A stretch of DNA of 64,000 nucleotides from Sparassis latifolia (taxonomy: Eukaryota > Basidiomycota > Agaricomycetes > Polyporales > Sparassidaceae), in assembly GCA_018466975.1 (NCBI GenBank), contig CM031553.1:1736001-1800000 (forward strand), read 5' to 3'. Every line of letters begins with the position of its first letter. Within the stretch, counting starts at the first letter, position 1. The translations under genes and the position numbers were made by a program. Below are positions 20,577 through 30,538 of this stretch, one piece after another. The notes below the pieces were generated by a model. That model had not been told where the DNA came from. It searched no databases and saw only the letters and a list, made by a program, of their open reading frames with translations.

Positions 20577-21623
20577 CTAGCACACGACGCAGCAGCGCGC
20601 GGCGTCCCAGTCGCGCTCGCGGCGGCCGCGCTCGTGGTGCGCGGGGGGCACGTGGGCGGGGACGCCCTCGCGCATGAGCATGCTCGCGCGCGTCGCGGCC
20701 TCGAAGACGTCGTCGACGCCCTCGATGCGCAGCGCGCTGCACTCCTTGTACGCGCGCGCGCCGATTTCCTGCGCGACGCGCTCGGCGTCGCCGCGCGAGA
20801 CGAAGGCGGGGGAGGAGGCTTGCGGGGAGTCTGTGTGCGGGGGTAGTGGGCGGGGTTAGTGGGTGGCAGGTGGTGGAGGGGGGGGGACGTACTTTCTGGG
20901 GGCCGCAGGTCGGATTTGCAGCCGACGAGGATGACGGGGATGGATGGCCCGCAGATGGAGCGGACTTCTTCTATCCACTGCGCGGGGTGGTGGGATGGGT
21001 CAGCGAGCGGGGCCACGACGGAGGAGGAGGCAGGGACGGGGACGCACCTTGACGGAGACGTTGTCGAGCGAGTCGGGGGTGTCGATGGCGAAGGCGATGA
21101 GGATGACGTGGGATTTGGAGTAGGACATGGGCCGCAGCCGCTCGTACTCTTCCTGGCCACTGCGCACGATCAGCGGGCGGGGCGGGCGGACAAGGGGATG
21201 AAGGGGGGGACGCACGCAGTGTCCCAGAGCGCGAGCTGCACGGGCTTGCCGTCGAGGCGGATCTCGGCGACGTAGTTTTCAAAGATGGCTGGGGGGCGCG
21301 GGGGCAGCGTACAGCGGGGGCGGCGCGGGGGAAGGGGCGGGACTTACTGGGTTGCTGCGGCGGGTCAGCGGGCGTTGGTCAGAGCGGGGCGCGGGGGCGA
21401 CTCACGTATTCCTTGGGGAACTCTCCGAGCGCGAACGAGCAGAGCAGCGAGGTCTTGCCGCATGCGCCTGCGAGAGAGTCAGCGGCAGGTAACGGCGGGC
21501 GAGCGAGCGAGCAGGGACGGACCATCACCGACAATGACGAGCTTTCTCCGGATCTGCGGGCGAGCGTGAGCGGGGTGCGGCGCGGTGGGGGCAGATGAGA
21601 CGTACGGGATTCCTGGAGGCCAT
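20577..21623 (-). CDS. RHO2: Rho-family small GTPase, Rho2 type
   Basis: Eight exons on the minus strand: 21606-21623, 21523-21553, 21406-21467, 21348-21354, 21216-21288, 21048-21159, 20893-20977, 20577-20830 (642 nt, 213 aa). All introns are GT-AG, 51-70 bp. Exon 4 is only 7 nt (CAACCCA) and supplies most of the Q-P-T before IFENYV in the effector loop. Motifs: P-loop GDGACGKTS, switch I PTIFENYV, switch [15 protein letters not shown], base-recognition VGCKSDLR and ECSAL, and a C-terminal CCVVC for prenylation with a possible palmitoylated Cys before it. [10 protein letters not shown] and DTPDSLDNV favour Rho2 over Rho1 or Rho3. Family role is polarised growth and cell-wall control at the plasma membrane. 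Confidence 0.92.
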
Positions 21624-23726
21624 GGATATCGGGGGACGGGTGGGTGGAGGAGGGAGAGGGGACGGTGAGGGGCAGAGGGATGCTGCTGGGCTGGGAGGCG
21701 CTCCACCCAAGGGAACCCTCCGCACCGCCCGCTGACGTAACCATTCATTCCATGACGCGCCCCCACCGCGCCTCCTCGAGCGCCCGCCCAGACCCCCAGT
21801 CCTGGCCTCTCTCTCCTCTCCTCGGCCCACCTAGCGTCGCCGACACCGCTGCAGCCCGCCCGCCGTCAGCGCGCCGCCGTCGACGCGCGCGTTCTCACGC
21901 TGTCGAGCTTCCGTGATGGCCGCGCCACCGCCCATTGTTCCCCTCCGGTCTTCTTGCTCCCACTACAGCTCCTCCCGGTCCCTGTCTCTCCGTCCCTGCC
22001 CGCCCCACAGCGGCCTCCGCTCTCCGTGCACGTCATGTCCAGTGAGCTCTGACGTGGCCCACACTTGCACGCCTCGCCCGCTGTCCCAGGTAAGTCCTCT
22101 GCCCCGTCTCCCCGCTGCGACCGGCTCCGCCCTCTGCCTGCCATCCGTCCTCGCGCCGCAAGCTTCGTCTCGCCCACGACCCCGTCTTCTCCCCGCGCGC
22201 GCCTCGCTGCTCGAGTTCCCATTTGTATATCCCCGTGGCACGTATCGCATCTCCGTCTTTCACCACACGTCAACGCAGATGCGCGAGCAGTTCAGACGCT
22301 TGGCGTGTCCATCCGGCCTTCAAGCCCCTGCTCCATGCACGTCCAACCTGAAATATCGTAGTAGTTCCCGCTCCCACCTCCGCGTGCACACGCTCGCTCT
22401 ACCCATGGCCCCACCTGCCCGTCAAGCCTTCACGCTTCGAGCTCCGGGCCTCGTACTCAACATGCCAGGAATGTCTGTGCGGATAGCGAAGGTGCTCCCG
22501 CCCGCGGCGGGACGATGCCGATATCAATCCGGGATCCCGGGGCTGCGCAGACGGAGATGGCTTGCACGCCACCGCCACCTCCATCTCCCCCCGGTGTCCC
22601 CGCTGCGACCCGCTCCTCCCTTCGATCGCGTAGTAGCCAGTATACACATACAGCTTTTTTCATGCATCATGCATCCCTCCTCGCGCCGCACGCTTCCTCT
22701 TCCCCACAACGCCGTATATTCGTCCCCCGCAGCCCCCCTGCTAGCCGAATTCCCATCTGTCTAAAGCCCTCCCCACGCAACGCATCGCCACGGACCACGC
22801 TAGCACAAGCGCGGGCCGCCGTAACCCGTGAGCCCCGCCGGAAACCCGATGAGCGATGTGAAGTCGAGAGTGCGAGATACCCCCCCTCGCTGGTTGGCTT
22901 GCGCGTCGGGTGGGTTGGCGTCTGTGTTGGCGATGTACGAACTACCCCCCCCCCCCCTGGTCTCTCGCGCGCGTCTGCTAACTGGGCGTTCACAAGCCAC
23001 CTCGAGTGTGATCGTCCGTGCGCGCGGGATACGGGGTACGGGGATATTCGCGATGCTTGCGAGCTTGCGAGCTTGAAACTTGGAACTGGAAGCCTGGCGT
23101 CCTCTTGCGCGCGGCCGGTTGAGCGCGTATGCGCACAGGGTTATAGCGCTTTTCGCGGCGCGTCCGCTGCCGCTATTTCCCGCATTTCGCCTTGTTTTTT
23201 TGGTGGAAGGGTGCCTTCCCCCCTCCGTTGCTGCCAGGTTTATGGTCAGCCGCGTACGGGGCATCCGCGCGTCTCTCGTTATCCCGGCGTCGGGGACCTC
23301 TCGTCCTTCCTTCCTCCGACCTCTGCGCCCGCTGTGGTACCGTGGGTGGATAGAAGAGAGGACGAGCCGTTTCTCTTCCTCCCACCTTGGCCGCGCTCGC
23401 CTCTTGCGGCTGTCCGGTTGTGCCCAAGTTTATCTAGCGCCTCTGCTCGACGCATCTGCACCGCGCTCCCGCCGCGCGCGGTCCGTACGCCGACGACACC
23501 TGGGCTGTGCGTAGCCTCGTCTCCTCGGTTTTATTTCCGGACGGACGCCGAATACCGAATGGCGTCCGTTTTGGCCGTGCGCGTGAAGGGTCGCGAACGT
23601 TCCTAGCGACTTTGCGAGTGGTCCGTTCTCAATCCGTGCTCGTTCTTGACGCTCTCTCTGTCTAACGCCTCTCGGCGAGCGCGGAGATCGCAGACGGGGT
23701 GCGTGTGTCGCTCTCGTGCTTGTTGA
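21624..23726. other. CT-rich and GC-rich stretch, Rho promoter plus unassigned DNA
   Basis: Bases 21624-21900 probably hold the Rho promoter (pyrimidine-rich on the plus strand). Long Pro/Ser/Arg-rich frames on both strands to 23606 have no motif and overlap each other, so they are judged composition artefacts. A run of 12-13 C occurs near 22948. Confidence 0.4.
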
Positions 23727-23870
23727 GTGGATCGTGTGCGGCGATGCGATGCGTGGCTGTACGGGCTGGATCTGTCGGAAGGCTTGTTCGAGTACTTTGC
23801 GCCCCTCGGCGACGGTGTGCTCACGGGCACTTGGTGGGTTAGCGACGCGTCGGGGTCGGGGTGCGTGCTC
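23727..23870 (+). pseudogene. decayed last exon of a double-psi beta-barrel paralogue
   Basis: The frame reads YGLDLSEGLFEYFAPL and TGTWWVSDAS, matching the last exon of the intact gene at 25514-26206 (GLAMSSALFQYFAPLYD, GTWSVDNASASD). The splice acceptor of the intact copy (tgcag before TGCGTGG) reads tgcga here, and the stop is lost. No earlier exons were found upstream. Similarity continues downstream (24160-24220 against 26560-26660), so it is a decayed segmental duplicate. Confidence 0.55.
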
Positions 23871-24903
23871 GCGGTCGCGTACGTAGCGTTTTTGTTCGAG
23901 AGTTGTTCGTGTTGTGCGTGGTTTCGGGCAACGAACGTGAACGGTCGGATATTATGGTGTGCGGTGCTGGGACTCGATTTTTTCGACTCGATCTGCGCGC
24001 GAGCGCGATATCATGGGATATACGAACTTCAGAACGCCTGCGGGCGCGGTCTCGGTCTGTCTGTGCGGCGTGTTCACGCGGGCCCGCGAGGATCTTCGCC
24101 TGCCCGGTGTCGTTTTCTTGTTATGGTAGATTTTTCCAGGCTCGCTTGTCGTTTGTGAGAAATCTCTGGCGGTAGAGCCCACCTCCGACTGTCCGTTCGA
24201 TCATGTTGTGTCGGTGCAGACGCGCCCGCGCCTCGTGCTCCGGCTCCTGAGAAGAAAACGCGAGGGATCGAACGCCGACCACCGGCGCGCACCGCGTCAG
24301 ATCGCGTACGCTGTTACGGAGGGAGCTGCCCCCTCCTTACGCGCCCGCTACTTATCGCCTTCGCCTAAGAACGCGAGCTGTCATGGAAAGAAATACTCTG
24401 AGTGGCGCGACGCGATGCACTGGGTACGTACTCGCTCGCGCCCAGTGTACGAACCGCGTCTCTCTCTCTCTCTCTTGTCTGCCTAGATTCCTGCGATCCT
24501 CGCTCGATGGATTCCCGCAATGAAGTTTGAACGTCATCCTTGTACGGTTTACAGATCGGCGAGCGGAAATGTGGCCGAGGACGTTTAATTACGAAGCTAG
24601 ACGATCTATCGCGAGACTTCGTCGCGTCGCCGCTGGGGAGATCACGGCAGGTCGCTGACTGCGAGTCATAACGGTACGACATGGGTCACACCTCTCTGGG
24701 AAGCCGGTCGCCGTTTCTTGCATGTGGCGCCGTAGGTTTCGCTAATTTGCCAGGCAGCCGCGTATGGGGAGCCACCCGGACATGTCGGCGTGCCCACGCG
24801 TGGAACGCCAGGGGGCGGCTCCGTTCGTGCGCGATGGTCGCCTCGTTGTCCCGATGCGGCTGGCTTCCAAGACGCATCGGGATATTTGGACAGGTGGGGT
24901 GTA

Positions 24904-25293
24904 AGTGGGTGACTTTCCGTAACGCAGTTTAGATACGACTTTTCTAGATTTTGCGTTCCAGATTGCTAGTCGCTCTGTAGACGCCCGAACCACCTGCCAT
25001 AGAAAGGAATCACAACCGTGACCCAGCGGAGTTCCGGGAAATGTCCCGGATAGCCGAATCTCCGCCCATCTTGAGTCGATTGCACCAAATGCTCTCCAGA
25101 CAGGCCAATCTGGAGAGGGGGTCGACACCCTCTCCAGACGTGCATCAGAGGCGTTAGCGCCCGTCCCGCTCACTTGGGCCGGTCTAACGGTTGATTGTCA
25201 CACTTGGTCACGGGCGGGTCACGCTTTCACGCTCCGGTTGGAACTTGCAAAATCTAGAAAAGTTGGTTCTAAACGTTACGGAAAGTCATCCAG
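24904..25293. mobile_element. MITE with about 54-bp terminal inverted repeats
   Basis: The left end (GGGTGACTTTCCGTAACG...TTTTCTAGATTTTGC) and the right end, reverse-complemented (GGATGACTTTCCGTAACG...TTTTCTAGATTTTGC), match over about 54 bp. Total length is about 390 bp with no coding capacity. TA dinucleotides lie at or next to both ends, but the exact duplication is unclear. It ends about 220 bp before the start codon of the double-psi beta-barrel gene. Confidence 0.75.
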
Positions 25294-25370
25294 TAACTGT
25301 GCTCAGCCTACTTCCTCTTCGAACTCTGCGTGTCCCACACATGACGGAGCGTTTGTACGATACCACTGGG

Positions 25371-25377
25371 TATAAGA
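25371..25377 (+). promoter_or_regulatory. TATA-like box of the DPBB gene
   Basis: TATAAGA, 137 nt before the ATG at 25514 and just outside the upstream MITE. Confidence 0.4.
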
Positions 25378-25513
25378 GAGGAAACGATCCCCGTCACCTG
25401 CTCCCCCCGCCAGTTGTATCCGACGCCTCTCCCGGACAAAGCTTCACGGCGTTTACACTTGTGACCTCGTGCAGTTGCAGTCTATCGTAGGAACAGCCCC
25501 CGTATCTCTCGAA

Positions 25514-26206
25514 ATGCGTACGTCTGGCTTATTTGGAGCTCTGCTCTCGATCGCTCTGCCTCTTGTTGCTGCCAATCCGCTCAATGCAGCTGTCCTTGGT
25601 CGTGGTCCGGGCATCGACCAAGTCGCACGTCGTACGCCCGGCGACGTTGCGCGCCGTGCCACTGTTAGCGGTCCTTATACGAACGCAGCATTCATACATT
25701 ATGTTGGCGGACCGTGAGCACCGTTGTCTCTTTATTTTCCCGGCCCAGCAATAACATCCCTCGTGAAGACTCGCTTGTGGCCCCATAAACTCCAACTTTG
25801 TGAGTAGTATCTTCTTGTTTAAAGCTCTTTATCGAGCGCTCTCGCCGCCAGTTCGTAGCGTTGGACGCGTCCGTAAGTGGCTTGCATTTCGCTCCTGGTC
25901 CACGTTGAAATGGTGCCACGCAGCAATTCGGTACGGGCTTCCCGGGCCCGAACTGCAACGTCCCGATCACCATCCAGGTGGGCTCCCATTCGACGACCGC
26001 GGTGATCCTGGACGTTGTGCGTGTTACCCCCTTCTCTTCGTGCCCGGGTGATGGTTGTTCATTGGTATTGTGCGGTGCTGCAGTGCGTGGAGTGCGCGGA
26101 AAACGGGTTGGCCATGTCGAGTGCCCTTTTTCAATATTTTGCACCGCTTTACGATCCGGTGCTGTACGGCACTTGGTCGGTCGACAATGCGTCGGCGTCG
26201 GATTGA
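25514..26206 (+). CDS. secreted double-psi beta-barrel (RlpA/expansin-like) protein
   Basis: Five exons: 25514-25713, 25769-25799, 25852-25872, 25924-26016, 26084-26206 (468 nt, 155 aa); introns are GT-AG, 51-67 bp. Residues 1-20 (MRTSGLFGALLSIALPLVAA) form a signal peptide. A processing-like basic region follows, then the DPBB core: HYVGGPLACGPINSNF, FVALDAS, QFGTGFPGPNC, ITIQVGSHSTTAVILDV, and the family end motif GLAMSSALFQYFAPLYD with GTWSV. Exon choice rests on these motifs, because the short exons of 31 and 21 nt have no start codons. Such proteins are secreted by fungi and thought to act on cell-wall polysaccharide or plant surfaces; no catalytic activity is shown here. ILDVCVEC replaces the usual VxDECxxC. 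Confidence 0.85.
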
Positions 26207-27502
26207 GCTCTAGCGCTAGCCCCGAGATGCCTGCGTGTACAACCAGATTCCTGTCGAGTACTTGTCGTTTTGTTGGTGACTTTCGTGCTATACATGTATC
26301 TTCCGTCTTGGGGCAACGACCATCTAGACGGGTAGCCCAATGCGACGGTCTGCGTTGCTTAACCGGCCAACAACTCAATTCGCGCGCCCGTGCGCTCTCT
26401 TGGCTATGAACGCCTACGGAGGGTTCGGTCTGTTTCCGAAATGTGCAGCACGGTAGTGCTGTGTTGAATCGATTTCCGTGACAGGTAATTCTTCCTTGCT
26501 CGCGCACTGCCCATTTCTTATGGCATGCATTTCCAGGCTAGAAAGGTCTCCCTACTTCCATTGAATTTGTGAGAAGTTTCTGATATTACGCGTAATTAGA
26601 ACGCTGAATTTCCCCCACTTCGGACTCGGACTCGACCCATTCAATCATGCTGTATCTCCACTCGCTGTAGACGGCCGCCCTTAGTGGTGAAAGTCGCTCG
26701 GCCTACTGAGGAGATAGCCTGAAGTCAAACATCGACAGGTCCAGTGGTGTTCCGTTCGTATGCAACTTACGATGAGCACGCACACTCCCTTGCGGTCATC
26801 GCTGGAAGTCACATCGACTCTTCTGGAGCGTATCCACCTCATCGACTGGCTTATCGTAGACCACCGCCGGAAGCCAAGGACGAGAATCCTCCAGGATCAA
26901 CTGGACATTATTTTGCCAGCTGAGAAAACAGGTTATGTTTTTTCTTTCTTTTCGGTCCTCGGGCGTGATTCTGAGATGTTGCAGGTCTGTTTCCTAGGGA
27001 CGGCTCAGCGGCAGATCACCCATCGTTGCTTCGACGGCGTCCAGAAGAGCTAATGCGACAGCGAGAACTTCTGAAAATCGACAATGTGATTTAAGGTCGT
27101 GGTCCGAACCTCCACATACTTAGACCATATCCCACAACTGGCTGGCCTTGCCTGCGGGACAAGACCACTACAGACCTAATAGGAAGGACTCGAAAGGCCG
27201 CCAGGTGGCGGCGGAAACTCGCTCGAGGTGAGAGCGGACAGAATTGCCACAAAACAAATAGCGCGCAATGACTGTGTAAAAGGGACGCTTTCACTTTTGG
27301 GTCGCGAGAGCTTGTATTCGAACGAGTGGCGTGACTTATGGCTAATCTATCACTCCCTCTGACTTCACCGAGTAATTCTCACTAATGTTTGCGATAGCCG
27401 CCAAAAGTATCTGTATTCTTCGGGAACGTATACTCGCAGATACTCATTATTGCTGTCTGCATAATCGCGTAGCTCGTAAACGGAATGCTCGGAACTAGAG
27501 TC
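26207..27502. other. intergenic, no recognised gene
   Basis: Only short frames without motifs. Part of it (26560-26680) is the duplicate of 24160-24220. Confidence 0.45.
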
Positions 27503-27837
27503 TCAAACGCGCTTCCGAGACGAACCCGAAGCGTCACTGTTTCCACCTTCATCCAGAGCCCTCTTCTTTCCGCGCACATGCGGAAGGACAATCATACCGT
27601 AGGAGAAGTAGATGCTATCTTCGGTATATGGCTTGGCATCGTTTCCCGTGTACTCGGCACCCTCCTCCTCGATGCGCGTCCAGGTGACCGCAGCCTTATC
27701 GTAATCGACGGAGTAGAAAGGAATATCGACTGCGTTGACCAACCATTCAATTTCGACCAGATTCGAGCCTGAATCTTGTTCGTTTTCATCCTTGTCACCA
27801 GGGAACTCCTTCTCAAACTGGTAAGAAAGGCTGATTA
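27503..27837 (-). pseudogene. C-terminal gene fragment cut by an inverted-repeat element
   Basis: On the minus strand an open frame of about 110 codons reads like coding sequence (YQFEKEFPGDKDENEQ, EIEWLVNAVDIPFY, IYFSYGMIVLPHVRGKKR) and ends with a basic tail, SSRKRV. Upstream it runs straight into the terminal repeat of the element at 27838-28650, where composition changes sharply. No N-terminal half was found beyond the element. The family is not recognised. Confidence 0.5.
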
Positions 27838-28650
27838 CCGCCAAATTGACAGTCCACCGGCGCCTAACGCTGGAAGCGTCACGCGCGAGCCGAACGAGCC
27901 GAACGGCGCCGAGAAGGACCCCGTGAACCGGCGGCCGCGACACGAAGGGCGGGGCGTGAGGGCGGCGCGAGAGGGAGCAGCGCGGGAGGAGGAGGCGGAA
28001 ACTGCGGCGGGAGGGCGCGCGGTGCGCACGTCGAATATATCCGCCCTTTTCCGGGCGAGGGAGGGCCAGCAGGGAGGGGCGCATTCAGTAGGGAGGGTCG
28101 GGGAGAACAAAACAGGCGCCCTGGCATCGCCCAAAGGGGGAGGCCCCACAAGCGCCCCGCTGGACTGTAAACGCGCCCGTCAGGACTGTAAATCTGGCGA
28201 CCCGAAGCAAGCTGGAGTGGGGGCTGAATCTCGCGGGGAACCGCGCCGCGGCCCCTCACGAACACGCGGCTGACCGACAGATTTACAGTCCACAAATTTA
28301 CGTCCCCTCGGCGAGCTCCGAGTCCCCATCAAGCCCCGGCGCTACCTCCTGCCAGCGGTGCCGTGCATATGTTTAGTTCCTGATCCCATTAATTTATTCG
28401 GTACCCAGTTTACTGCATATATATTTCTCTACACTCACACTGCCCTGCCGGGGCCTTATCTACTGCATCGCGGCTCACCAGTTTTCGCGTGCGGCATGCG
28501 CATGTCCTCTCTCGCATGTTTTCTTCCATTCGGCGAGGCTGGCCGGGGACTCGCGCTCGCGCGACGCGCGTGGACGGATTAGGCAGGAGGGACCGTAAAT
28601 GGACTGTAATTCCGCGCGTGACCGGCGTGACAGGACTGTCAATCTGGCGG
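27838..28650. mobile_element. GC-rich inverted-repeat element, about 0.8 kb
   Basis: The ends are CCGCCAAATTGACAGTCC (27838) and, inverted, CCGCCAGATTGACAGTCC (from 28650). Related copies of GGACTGTAAATCTGGCG occur inside (28179 and, inverted, 28281), a pattern of subterminal repeats. No target duplication is evident and there is no coding region. Confidence 0.6.
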
Positions 28651-28654
28651 AGGA

Positions 28655-29084
28655 AGATAGACCTCACTCATGCCCAACCACTCTAAGCGCCGTGACATGG
28701 TTGTGACCCGACAGTTGCCCGAGAGTGATGCTATTGATTTGGGAGCAATAAGTCAAAGTCTGATACCCGATATGGTAATGGATGGTGTGGTAAGGGCCAC
28801 TTATCAGCCAAATATTTACCTGCTGGATGTTGGCTCTGTTTGGTCGCCGTTCACTTTGGGTTGTTGCCAGCCTAATTTCTCTCCTACGAGGGCGAAATAA
28901 AAAAATGTGCTCCCTGGGAATATTCAAGAAGGTATTCATTAACAATCCCCAGGGAACACATTTCTGATAAAGGCTTTGTGGAAAGAGGAATTAGACGAGC
29001 AAGCACTTTCGCCCGCCATTTTGGTGTAAGCGTGACATTAGACGCCCGACGCGAGTGGTTGGATATGAGTGAGGCCTATCTTAA
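28655..29084. mobile_element. second inverted-repeat element (MITE-like), about 430 bp
   Basis: AGATAGACCTCACTCATGCC with CAACCACT (28655) is repeated inverted at 29040-29084 (AGATAGGCCTCACTCATATC with CAACCACT). A second inner hairpin pairs TGTGCTCCCTGGG (28907) with CCCAGGGAACACA (28949). It abuts the preceding element and touches the stop codon of the 2OG oxygenase frame. Confidence 0.6.
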
Positions 29085-30538
29085 CGAGCTGAAGCCTTCC
29101 GTTCAACCTCCTTTAGCAACGACTCAACATGGGCCTGCGTGAAGGGATAGACTTTGGCATCGGCGTTGACCTCTTCCATGTCACCCGTGCGGTATGCTTC
29201 GGCTGTGACCTTCGTCAGTACTGGGAGGAAGTGAATGTTCAACTTCTTCTTCTGCGCTATCGCATGAGCGGCCTCGTTCAGGATATTGTCTAAGCTGCAG
29301 AGCATGGTGGTTCCAATGCAGTACTCATGCGCGAGGAGCACACCGTACGGGGCCTGCATCTTCTCCAAGACCTTTTCCATCTTCTTGCGCACAACGGACG
29401 TCTGCCTCCCCTCTTCTATTTCCTTGCGGAAGAGCTTGAACGCGATTACAGCTCGGTATCCGCTCTCAATCTCTGCGACCTTATGCTGGACGTCAGGGTG
29501 GAAGGCAATCCAACTACCGCGCGTCGCTTCATGTCCACAGTCCTCATCGGTACCGTAGATGTCATTGCCGATGAACAGACACCCCTTTTTGGTTGTGTCC
29601 CGAGGAAGGTGCCAACGAGGTTCGTCTCTGGCGTATCTCTGTGGGCCTTGAACTTGCCACCGGGGCCGTACATGTGGATCTTGTACGGTTCGACGCGCAC
29701 GGAGCCGGGGACGAAATGGTCACCCCAGCATTTTGCGACCTGCTCGATAAGATTCGGAGAAACGCTGAACTCCGAGGCAGGAATCTCGCGTGCGTCCCGG
29801 ACATTTGCATCCACTTTGGTCTCCTGTGCACGAACGTCCCCGAAGCCGGAGACCGCGCCGTTTTCGAACCACCTCTTCAGCTGTTTCGTAAGCGAGCTCC
29901 GGCTGGTCACTTTAGGCTTTCCACTTTTGTTATCCGTTCCTGCGCTGCTTTCATCTGGACTGGGTACAATATCACCAGAGAATTCGCAACCGGGACGAGT
30001 GATGGTAAGCCTGAACGGCTCGGCCAGTATGCCGCTCCAATGATCATGTCCGTCATTTTTATAGATCTCGGCAAGCTCTTTGAAGAGGGCCTACGGTAAG
30101 ATATCACCGCTCAGGTATGTTATTCTGAGAAAACGATTGGTGTGGAAAGGAGAGACAAACCTTATTACGGGCAGAGCCATTCTGCGTACCTTCATCGTTG
30201 TCATCTTCATCATCCGTCTCTTCGTGCCTCTCGAATCCGTAATCCTCTTTGAAATTGTTTTGCCTGGTCTTGCATACTCCTATCGGCTTGAGATATTTTG
30301 CAGCTAACTCTATGGCCTTCTTGAGGTCCAAGGCGGTACGCAAAGAGGTAGGGAGCATGATTCGTGTCTCCGACGAAATATGGGCAAGTACACAAGGATA
30401 TAATTCGAGAAGGCGAGTTGGTCTCGCACCGCAGTGGTGGAAGAACGTCGTCAAGCACTCAGGAGGTGCTACATCCGCGTTCGCAGCAAACCATGTGATT
30501 ACGTCGTCTGAGGAGGGCGACTCACCTCTAAAGTCCAT
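29081..30538 (-). pseudogene. 2OG-Fe(II) oxygenase with a frameshift
   Basis: Exon 1 is 30161-30538 (MDFRGESPSSDD..., Asp/Glu-rich end), the intron is 30091-30160 (gtttgt...ttaccgtag), and exon 2 starts at 30090 (ALFKELAEIYKNDG). The core has YKIHMYGPGGKFKAHRDTPE, with H-x-D iron ligands, and further on WIAFHPDVQHKV and the 2OG-binding Arg in GYRAVIAF. Between GTFLG and DTTKKGCLFI, near 29600, the frame changes by a net small deletion and no intron explains it. The remaining frame runs to TAA at 29081, which lies at the edge of the neighbouring MITE. It is likely inactive unless the indel is a sequencing error. Confidence 0.7.

Noticed and set aside
20171..21160. 329-codon minus-strand frame at the Rho locus
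   Set aside because: It crosses exons and introns in a frame different from the GTPase; the true exons are defined by P-loop, switch and CaaX motifs.
22515..23606. 363-codon plus-strand open frame
   Set aside because: Composition is driven by high GC and CT-rich repeats, other frames are open too, and there is no motif or conserved pattern.
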